A stretch of 8,536 nucleotides of DNA from a bacterium (GTDB taxonomy: Bacteria; JAMCPX01), in the NCBI GenBank assembly GCA_021815065.1, contig JAKAHI010000041.1, positions 1-8,536 on the forward strand, written 5' to 3'. Numbering within the stretch: position 1 is the stretch's first letter; each line of letters starts with the position of its first letter. The position numbers were made by a program, and so were the translations under genes. The notes under the pieces were generated by a model. It made no database searches and had not been told where the DNA came from. It worked only from the letters and a program-made list of their open reading frames with translations. Shown in pieces: positions 1 through 5,799 of the stretch.

Positions 1-622
1 TGCTGCGCTCCTTATGGGAGAGTATCTCCATTATCTGCGACAATTCCTTTTCCCTGCCTATCAGAGGCGGGAGTTTATCCATTCGCGCAAGCCTGTTCAG
101 GTTGGTCCCGAACTGTTTTAGATAGGGCGGCAGCTCGTATTTTTTCTTCAGCTCTTTTTCTTTCTCTTCGCGCTTCTTCGTCTGCCGGTCGATCTCGATG
201 ATCACGGTCCTCGGATCATAACCGAAGCCGCGGAGGAGCTGGACTGGATAGCAGTGTCCCTCTTCGAACATCGCCTGCAGCACATCGACGGGCATAACGA
301 CCTGCTTTCCTTCACGCCGTATGTTTTCCCACGCGATCTGGAGGACAGCTGTTGCATCGGGTAAAAACTTGACGCCGCGGGTAACGAAGTACTTCGAATT
401 GTTGAGGTGTTCCTTTAAAAGCTCTTCGACCAGCTTTCTCTCGATACCGAGGGCGTTGGTAAAATCGTTATAAAATTCCTTCTCAACGGTTATAAAAGCG
501 AGGAAGATGTGTTCGACTCCAACGTAAAACTGCTGGCGCTTCTTTGACTCGTCTATTGCGAGATTGAGCATGGACTGTGTCCGCTCTGAAAGCCTGTCTT
601 TGTAGTTGGTCAAGTCAAACAT
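1..622 (-). CDS. ClpA/ClpC-type AAA+ unfoldase, N-terminal part (runs off the left edge)
   Basis: Translating the minus strand from ATG at 622 gives 207 open residues to the window edge. Residues about 8-75 and 83-145 form the two helical repeats of a Clp N-domain (note YVGVEHIFLAF at 33-43 and MPVDVLQAMFEE at 110-121), which binds adaptors and substrates. A charged linker rich in Lys and Glu follows (148-162). The start of the first AAA+ module then appears as LNRLARMDKLPPLIGREKEL at 175-194, the conserved lead-in to Walker A in ClpA/ClpC/ClpB. Walker A and everything after it lie outside the window. In the family, such hexameric ATPases unfold cytosolic proteins and thread them into ClpP or disaggregate them. 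Subtype (ClpA, ClpC or ClpK) cannot be decided without the ClpP-loop and the middle region. The start is supported by AGAGG 6 nt upstream. The gene lies 11 nt behind htpX and is probably co-transcribed with it. Confidence 0.88.
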   Translation of the reverse strand, partial: MFDLTNYKDRLSERTQSMLNLAIDESKKRQQFYVGVEHIFLAFITVEKEFYNDFTNALGIERKLVEELLKEHLNNSKYFVTRGVKFLPDATAVLQIAWENIRREGKQVVMPVDVLQAMFEEGHCYPVQLLRGFGYDPRTVIIEIDRQTKKREEKEKELKKKYELPPYLKQFGTNLNRLARMDKLPPLIGREKELSQIMEILSHKERS

Positions 623-625
623 TTA

Positions 626-633
626 CCGCCTCT
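626..633 (-). promoter_or_regulatory. Ribosome binding site of the clp gene
   Basis: On the minus strand the 11 nt between the htpX stop (TAA, 636-634) and the clp ATG (622) begin AGAGGCGG. AGAGG ends 6 nt before the ATG. This fixes the clp start and places the site directly after the htpX stop, which favours translation by ribosomes finishing htpX. Confidence 0.65.
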
Positions 634-1482
634 TTAACCTCTTTTATACATCAATTTTTCAAGCCTATCAACTCTTTCCTCTACCGGAGGATGGGTGCTG
701 AACAAGGATGTTATGCCTTTGCCGAGAAACGGCTCCATGATAAACATGTGGGCTGTAGACGGATTGGCGCTCATCGGCATTCTCTGATTACCGTACTCCA
801 GCTTCTTCAAAGCGGATATCAGGCCGTTCGGATTTCCCGTCAGCCTTGCGCTTCCTTCATCTGCATAAAACTCTCTCGATCTCGATATTGCAAGCTGTAC
901 GATACTCGCCGCAATCGGAGCCAGGATGGCAAATAAAAGCATGACAAATATATTGTTGTTTTTGTTCCTGCTGTTAAACCCGCCGAACATACCGGCGAAC
1001 ATTGCCATCTGTGCCAGCATAACGATGGCACCCGCTATGGTTGCCGCTATGCTGCTGATAAGGATGTCCCTGTGTTTTACATGGGAGAGTTCATGACCGA
1101 GTACTCCCTCGATCTCCTCGTCGTTCATCATGTCCAGAAGTCCTTCGGTAACGGCAACTGCAGCATGCTCCGGATTCCTGCCTGTTGCAAATGCATTCGG
1201 CGTCTGGGTAGGTATGAGGTACACCCTCGGCATGGGAATGGCGTCCTGTGTCGTCAGTTTGCGTACGATGCCGAATAACCTCGGCGCATCGGATTCTGAA
1301 AGCTCCTTGGCTTTGTACATGGACAAAACAATCTTGTCCGAAAACCAGTAGCTGGCAAAGTTCATCACGACTGCAAAAGCAAACGCAATGAGCATGCCGT
1401 TCTCTCCGCCCAGCGCACCGCCGATAACCACCAGTAACCCTGTCAGTGCCCCAAGCAGTAAAACCGTTTTCAATTGATTCAT
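634..1482 (-). CDS. htpX: HtpX, membrane-bound M48 zinc metalloprotease
   Basis: This 282-residue protein has the usual HtpX length and layout. There are two N-terminal hydrophobic helices (about 5-25 and 29-48), a catalytic domain with HELSH at 130-134 (zinc ligands H130 and H134, catalytic E131), and two further hydrophobic stretches (about 141-168 and 178-199). RSREFYADE follows at 201-209, where E204 is the expected third zinc ligand. The C-terminal family signature FSTHPPVEERVDRL is at 261-274. HtpX sits in the inner membrane with its active site facing the cytoplasm and degrades misfolded membrane proteins, overlapping in role with FtsH. The start at 1482 has AGGAG 9 nt upstream and a strong promoter behind it. 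It leads an apparent operon with the Clp ATPase gene, so membrane and soluble quality control are paired. No key residue is missing. Confidence 0.96.
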   Translation of the reverse strand: MNQLKTVLLLGALTGLLVVIGGALGGENGMLIAFAFAVVMNFASYWFSDKIVLSMYKAKELSESDAPRLFGIVRKLTTQDAIPMPRVYLIPTQTPNAFATGRNPEHAAVAVTEGLLDMMNDEEIEGVLGHELSHVKHRDILISSIAATIAGAIVMLAQMAMFAGMFGGFNSRNKNNNIFVMLLFAILAPIAASIVQLAISRSREFYADEGSARLTGNPNGLISALKKLEYGNQRMPMSANPSTAHMFIMEPFLGKGITSLFSTHPPVEERVDRLEKLMYKRG

Positions 1483-1505
1483 ATCTCTCTTCTCCTGTTC
1501 GTTTC

Positions 1506-1636
1506 GTTATCTTATGAAAATTTTAAAGCCGCTTGTATGATAAGTCAATAGCAGATCGATTTTTGATTTTGCTTGAAAATGTATTTGCAATGTTTTTTTT
1601 ACTTACAAATATGACTTTTGAAATAAATAAGATAAC
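1506..1636. repeat. 10-bp inverted repeat flanking the htpX promoter
   Basis: GTTATCTTAT at 1506-1515 is matched exactly by its reverse complement ATAAGATAAC at 1627-1636, with 111 bp between. The proximal arm lies at the predicted htpX transcription start and the distal arm lies upstream of the -35. This could be a pair of operator half-sites or chance in AT-rich DNA. Confidence 0.3.
1520..1548 (-). promoter_or_regulatory. Sigma70-like promoter for htpX-clp
   Basis: On the minus strand TTGACT (1548-1543) is followed after exactly 17 nt by TAAAAT (1525-1520). Each hexamer is one base off consensus. Transcription would start near 1513, giving a leader of about 30 nt that contains the AGGAG site. 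I see no convincing sigma32 (heat-shock) promoter. Confidence 0.6.
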
Positions 1637-1696
1637 AGATAAAGTGCGTCTCTTCAGGATAACACAAGTGTCTCTTTATTTGCCCCTCGTTGATTC

Positions 1697-1721
1697 AAAA
1701 AAACATTCTTATGGAGTAAGA
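1697..1721 (-). terminator. Weak intrinsic terminator candidate after the envelope operon
   Basis: Just past the stop of the last lipoprotein gene (1725), the minus strand reads TCTTA, a 5-nt loop, then TAAGA (stem 1721-1717 with 1711-1707). A run of seven T follows 3 nt later (1703-1697). The stem is short and AT-rich, so termination may be weak. No better hairpin is visible in the gap. Confidence 0.3.
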
Positions 1722-1724
1722 CAC

Positions 1725-3191
1725 CTACGGGTAGGAAGCAAGGGCGATCTGCCAGTGCGCTCCGTCGAAATACGAGCAGTAAAGGGACATACTGTCTATA
1801 AGAAGATCGGGAGACTGAGTCCCGCTCATAATGCTCAATCTCGGGTTCGAGTATGACTTTACCCATGCCATGCCGTCTTCCGATGTTGCATAATTAATGG
1901 TCGGACTTCCTGTTGCGCTGATGCCGGTATAATACATTTTATACACGCTCCCGTCTTTCGTAACACTGGGGGCATACGCACCATACGTATCAGGACCGGA
2001 TCCCGAAACATCAACGACCGGGGCTTCTGCGCCGTTGGAACTGAATTTCGTCCACGTTACACCGTCCGGAGACGTAGCATAACCGATGCGCCATGTCGTG
2101 CCGTCATAACCGGCGAACCACATCTTATATATGCCGCTGTCCTTCATGACAACCGGGAATGCTGCACCAATATAATCCCAGGTACCTGTTGTGCCTGTAT
2201 TTAACGCCGGAGTACTGCTTACGGTCCAGGTAATACCATTGGCAGAGGTTGCATAGCCGATGCGCATGAACGTGCCGTCATACCCTGTAAACCATGCCTT
2301 GAAAACGCCGTTATCATACATCAGACTTGTGCCGGAAATGTCTGCGGAATAAAACGTTGTCGGGCTTACGCCCATGACCGGGTTGCCGTATTTCGTCCAT
2401 GCCCTGCCGTCTGTTGACGTGGCAAGTCCTGCGTTCCACGTTGTTCCGTTGCTCCCCGAGTAGAGCATATAAAATTTTCCGCCCTCGTTGATCACGGACG
2501 GCCACGATACACCTGCGCTGTCCCAGCCCGAACCTGAAACTCCTAAAACCGGCTGGCTGATAACCCGCCACGGGATAGAGAGTACGTTAATACCTATGGA
2601 GGAGGTTGCCTGCGGTGCAGACGTATCCGAAAAAGCTATGCTTGCCGGACCTTCCCTGTTAAGCCATGCTGTAAACGTTTCGGTACCGTTAGAAAATTGA
2701 GATACCGAGGTCGGTGTAATATCTCCCCAGCTTGAACGTAACATCAGGGTACCGTTGTATGTCGGGAGTACCGTGCCATTGAGCAGCGCGGACACGGTAA
2801 TGGAAAACGGCTGGTCTTCAACCGTTGAAAACGGCGCTGACCCGAAGAATGAGGTTGCAAGCAGGCTCAGGACCATCGGCAGTGCCTTAACCGTCTGTCC
2901 TGCAACAACCGTGATCTGCTGGGAGCCGGACTCGTATCCGGTCATGGCTGCGTTGATTGTATGCGTGCCCGCAGGAACGCCGGTCAGCGAATAATTGCCC
3001 GATGCGTCCGTGTATGCCATAAACGGAGTTCCGCTCACATACACCAGCACATTTTGGTATGACGACTGTCCGTTCAGCACAACACTTCCCGCAATACTCC
3101 CTGTTGAAGAGCTGTTCGATGAACTGCCGCAGCCCGCTGCGAACGTGAGAACAATCATGAAAATCAATGGCAGGAGTTTCTTTGTCTTCAT
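1725..3191 (-). CDS. Lipoprotein with carboxypeptidase-regulatory-like domain and five-bladed-type beta-propeller
   Basis: This 488-residue protein starts with a lipoprotein signal peptide: KTKK, a hydrophobic core, then FAAGC with Cys21 as the lipidated residue. Gly at +2 suggests no inner-membrane retention. A Ser-rich linker leads to a carboxypeptidase-regulatory-like fold (about 31-108; note TDASGNYSLTGVPAGTHTI at 61-79). An Ig-like stretch follows (about 110-205). The rest (about 211-488) repeats a blade pattern of the form YxMWFxGYDG...RIGYATSxDGxTWTK, for example at 356-383. I count four full blades plus a closing one, like the GH43/GH32/GH130 five-bladed propeller fold. I do not see the acidic catalytic set well enough to call it an enzyme, so a sugar- or protein-binding role is equally possible. 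It is the last gene of the four-gene envelope operon. The start is backed by AGGAGG 10 nt upstream. Confidence 0.85.
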   Translation of the reverse strand: MKTKKLLPLIFMIVLTFAAGCGSSSNSSSTGSIAGSVVLNGQSSYQNVLVYVSGTPFMAYTDASGNYSLTGVPAGTHTINAAMTGYESGSQQITVVAGQTVKALPMVLSLLATSFFGSAPFSTVEDQPFSITVSALLNGTVLPTYNGTLMLRSSWGDITPTSVSQFSNGTETFTAWLNREGPASIAFSDTSAPQATSSIGINVLSIPWRVISQPVLGVSGSGWDSAGVSWPSVINEGGKFYMLYSGSNGTTWNAGLATSTDGRAWTKYGNPVMGVSPTTFYSADISGTSLMYDNGVFKAWFTGYDGTFMRIGYATSANGITWTVSSTPALNTGTTGTWDYIGAAFPVVMKDSGIYKMWFAGYDGTTWRIGYATSPDGVTWTKFSSNGAEAPVVDVSGSGPDTYGAYAPSVTKDGSVYKMYYTGISATGSPTINYATSEDGMAWVKSYSNPRLSIMSGTQSPDLLIDSMSLYCSYFDGAHWQIALASYP

Positions 3192-3195
3192 TTTC

Positions 3196-4302
3196 CTAAA
3201 ACCTCCTGTAAACTGCGTACTTTAATGCCCTGTTCCTGTAGTCCCGGTAGCTGACGTGCGCATTGTTGTTCGCATCGAGCTTCAAAGAAGAGTACAATCC
3301 GACAATGCCTTCGCCGTCGATAATATCAACGTTGAACCCCACACCGTTGTACCACGCGTATTTGAGGTCTCCGTTCACGCCGTCAAAGTAAGTTATATGC
3401 GGATATCCATAGCTGTCGATTGCAATCGAGGTGTCCGTACCCACTCCGTAGCTCGAATCCGCTATATGGATATCCCAAAGTTTCCGGCTGTTGTCGTACC
3501 ATGCACACTTCAACTGCTCGTTCGTTGCATCGTAATAGCTTATGAACGGTGTACCGTCAGCCCTTATCGCAAGCGAGGCATACCTGCCCGCATCATCGCC
3601 GCTGCCGCCGTCAACCGTCGTTATCGACCATCCTGTGCCGGTAAAATGCGCGTATTTCAATGCACCGTTCGATGCATCGTAATATGCAATGGCGGGGTTG
3701 CCCGACGGATCAAGAGCAAGCGAGCTATAGAGACCTACCTGCCCGAGGAAATCTACGGTCGTAATATTAAAACCTGAACTTGTGCCGGTAGCCAGTTTTA
3801 AGTCGCCGTTGGTAAAATCGTAATAGCTGATAACGGGCTCGTTGTTCTTATTTATGGCAAGGGAAGCAAATCCTCCGACCTTTGCGTAGACACCGTCGAT
3901 GACGGTTAAGGAAAAACCGGCATTCGTTCCCGTTGCGAGCTTCAAACGGCCGTGCGTGTTGTCGTAATACGCGATGACCGGTTCGCCGTTGTTATTCAAG
4001 GCAAGGGAAGAGAACATGCCCACATTGTTTCCGCTGCCGCCGTCGACCGTCGTTATGTTCCATGCACCGGCTGCAGCCGACCACTGTGCAAGACGCAGGC
4101 TGCCGTGGGTAACATCGTAATATGAAATATACGGATTGCCCGAGCTGTCGAGTGCGAGCGAGGTGTATTCGCCGACATCCGCACTGTTGTCCACAATAAC
4201 CGAAGGGAACAAATTTTGTGTTTGCTGTAATCCGGATATATCTTTACCACAGCCTGATGCTATACCGAGTATCATGAAGAACAAAATCGCCTTTCTCATC
4301 AT
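3196..4302 (-). CDS. Lipoprotein with seven beta-propeller repeats
   Basis: This 368-residue protein has a lipoprotein signal (basic start, hydrophobic core, IASGC with Cys18; Gly at +2). The remainder (about 35-368) is seven consecutive repeats of 41-51 residues with the pattern VDxxxxVGxYxSLALDxxGxPxISYYDxxxGxLKxA. They start near residues 35, 86, 135, 183, 230, 281 and 328. Seven such units match one complete seven-bladed propeller, expected on the periplasmic or surface side of the membrane. Such domains usually bind a partner; no catalytic motif is visible. There are two possible starts, ATG at 4302 and ATG at 4299. GGGG lies only 2 nt before the first but 5 nt before the second, so 4299 may be the true start. 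The first overlaps the upstream stop as ATGA (4 nt). It belongs to the envelope operon. Confidence 0.87.
   Translation of the reverse strand: MMRKAILFFMILGIASGCGKDISGLQQTQNLFPSVIVDNSADVGEYTSLALDSSGNPYISYYDVTHGSLRLAQWSAAAGAWNITTVDGGSGNNVGMFSSLALNNNGEPVIAYYDNTHGRLKLATGTNAGFSLTVIDGVYAKVGGFASLAINKNNEPVISYYDFTNGDLKLATGTSSGFNITTVDFLGQVGLYSSLALDPSGNPAIAYYDASNGALKYAHFTGTGWSITTVDGGSGDDAGRYASLAIRADGTPFISYYDATNEQLKCAWYDNSRKLWDIHIADSSYGVGTDTSIAIDSYGYPHITYFDGVNGDLKYAWYNGVGFNVDIIDGEGIVGLYSSLKLDANNNAHVSYRDYRNRALKYAVYRRF
3199..4200 (-). repeat. Seven tandem coding repeats (propeller blades), about 144 bp each
   Basis: The seven blades leave a visible DNA periodicity. On the plus strand, variants of TCGTAATAnnnnATnnnCGG recur near 3527, 3678, 3820, 3962 and 4111. 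A 26-base stretch at 3599-3624 matches 4031-4056 at 25 positions and is displaced by 432 bp, exactly 144 codons or three blades. This points to growth by internal duplication. Confidence 0.7.
3202..3207 (-). promoter_or_regulatory. Shine-Dalgarno embedded in the preceding gene
   Basis: On the minus strand AGGAGG forms the Arg-Arg codons just before the last residue of the upstream propeller lipoprotein. It sits 10 nt before the ATG at 3191. The upstream TAG stop (3198-3196) lies between the site and that ATG, leaving a 4-nt gap. This geometry fits translational coupling. Confidence 0.7.
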
Positions 4303-5786
4303 TGCCCCTTTATTATTTTGAATTCTACCCTTCTGTTCCTCGCCCTTCCTGCCGCGGTGCTGTTTGATGCAATGGGTGATTCTTCGCCATAACCGGCCGC
4401 TGTAAGCCGGTCAGCAGCTATGCCGTGCCGGGCAAGATAGTCCATAACGGACTGTGCCCTTTTTTTCGAGAGGTTCTTATTGTACACCGGCGAGCCTATA
4501 TTGTCCGTATATCCTTCTACACGCACGTGAATATCCGGGTTATATTTCAACAGCGTTACGACGTCATCGAGTATCGCATAAGAACCGTGAAGAATAACGG
4601 CACTGCCCAGCCTAAAATGGATTGCGTGGGTTATCTCTATCTTCATGCCGAGCTTGTTGATGTAAGCATTTTTAAGCCTTGTCTTATAAACCGAAGCCGG
4701 TTTCGGCGTTGCCGGCGGGGGCGCCTGTACCGGGACTGCAGGGGGTGTTTGCTTCTTGACCGGCGCCTGATGCACGGGAGCAGGTGCAGGTGCTTCAGTG
4801 GTTGCAGCAGCCTTTTCCATGGGACAGGCTTTTTCGACAGGTGCCTTGCACGGTATAATCTTATAACCGATTTCAACGTACAGGTCCCATGGCGCGTACG
4901 GGTATGAGGTTGTCGCTGTTACATCGGAAAGCTTCTGCGGCATACCGATGTCACCGGCGGCAAGAAGGTACAGCCTGTTTGGCAGTACAACCTTGATACC
5001 GGGAGTTATATAAAACGGATTTTGTAAAAATGACGAACTGCCGAGAGAAGCAAGACTCGCTTTGTAGTACTTGTACCCGGATGCCTGCTCTGTAGAGAGC
5101 TCGATGAACGGGTGCAGAAGGTCGTTTAAAAAAACACCTTCGAGTCCCAGGTCGCCTATGAACCTGTTGTCCCCCCGTATGCCGAGGCCGTACAGTCCGG
5201 TTACATTATAACTATACGGATTACCGAGCAGGTTTGATGAATTATCGCCGTAGTAACCAAGATTCACATGAACCAGCAATGGAGTAAACCGGGAAACGCC
5301 GGTCAGATTGAAGGTGAACAGCAGCAGACCAAGGTAGCTCGTTGCAGATGTATTGAAACCAAGCCCGTCCGCAGAGGAGAGAAACCTCGGCTGGACAAGC
5401 GCACCGGCACTGAACCATTTGTTCAGATCATAGCCATACTTGACGGTAAGCCATACATCCCCGTTGTCATGATACGTGGTCTTGTTCAAAACAAAGGTGC
5501 TCTGATAAAGGCTTATGCCGAGGTCAAGCCCCCGCACAAGGGAGAAATATCCGAAATCGAGATGTGAACTCAATGACTGAAAGGTATTGTCACCTCCCAG
5601 GAGATTTGAGGTGTTCACATAGGTCACCCCTCCTGATTCATAAAATCCCGGCTGTGAGACAGCAGCAGATGTCGCATGCTCAAGACCCGGCTGACCGATC
5701 ACATTTGCGTAGGTGTTCACCGCAGCTCCAAGCATCAAAACAAAAAAAGACACACTCGAAAAAACATGAGTTCTTATCCGTTTCAT
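4299..5786 (-). CDS. OmpA-family outer-membrane protein with N-terminal beta-barrel
   Basis: This 495-residue protein has a signal peptide (KRIRTH, hydrophobic core, likely cut after NTYA at residue 27). Residues about 55-312 have alternating hydrophobic/polar strands rich in Tyr, Gly and Leu, as in an outer-membrane barrel. C313 and C321 follow, then a Pro/Ala-rich linker (about 326-365). An OmpA-like domain (about 385-493) ends the protein. It contains GYTD at 425-428 and LSKKRAQSV at 439-447. D428 and R443 have the same 15-residue spacing as the diaminopimelate-binding Asp and Arg of E. coli OmpA, so peptidoglycan binding is expected. At 495 residues it is longer than classical OmpA (about 346), mainly through a larger barrel. 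It lies 13 nt after the 786-residue protein gene and overlaps the next lipoprotein gene. AGGA lies 5 nt before the start. It probably anchors the operon's products between outer membrane and cell wall. Confidence 0.9.
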   Translation of the reverse strand: MKRIRTHVFSSVSFFVLMLGAAVNTYANVIGQPGLEHATSAAVSQPGFYESGGVTYVNTSNLLGGDNTFQSLSSHLDFGYFSLVRGLDLGISLYQSTFVLNKTTYHDNGDVWLTVKYGYDLNKWFSAGALVQPRFLSSADGLGFNTSATSYLGLLLFTFNLTGVSRFTPLLVHVNLGYYGDNSSNLLGNPYSYNVTGLYGLGIRGDNRFIGDLGLEGVFLNDLLHPFIELSTEQASGYKYYKASLASLGSSSFLQNPFYITPGIKVVLPNRLYLLAAGDIGMPQKLSDVTATTSYPYAPWDLYVEIGYKIIPCKAPVEKACPMEKAAATTEAPAPAPVHQAPVKKQTPPAVPVQAPPPATPKPASVYKTRLKNAYINKLGMKIEITHAIHFRLGSAVILHGSYAILDDVVTLLKYNPDIHVRVEGYTDNIGSPVYNKNLSKKRAQSVMDYLARHGIAADRLTAAGYGEESPIASNSTAAGRARNRRVEFKIIKGQ

Positions 5787-5799
5787 TGTTTTCCTATCC

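Noticed and set aside
1582..1611. Hairpin TATTTG/CAAATA with a T-rich loop
   Set aside because: The T run is in the loop, not after the stem, so it is not a terminator. The stem is short and AT-only apart from one G-C pair.
1725..2561. Five-bladed propeller considered as an active GH43/GH32 glycosidase
   Set aside because: Only the structural blade motif is clear. I cannot identify a convincing set of three catalytic acidic residues, so no enzyme activity is claimed.
3256..3777. Plus-strand open frame of 173 codons inside the propeller lipoprotein gene
   Set aside because: It is opposite a clearly coding repeat protein. Its openness follows from the repeated codon pattern of the real gene.
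3199..4200. Periodic repeats considered as a CRISPR-like or satellite array
   Set aside because: The period is about 144 bp, always a multiple of three, and the repeats translate to propeller blades in one long frame.
4425..4907. Plus-strand open frame of 160 codons
   Set aside because: It lies wholly inside the OmpA-family gene on the other strand, has low-complexity Arg/Cys-rich content and no domain pattern. It is a shadow frame.
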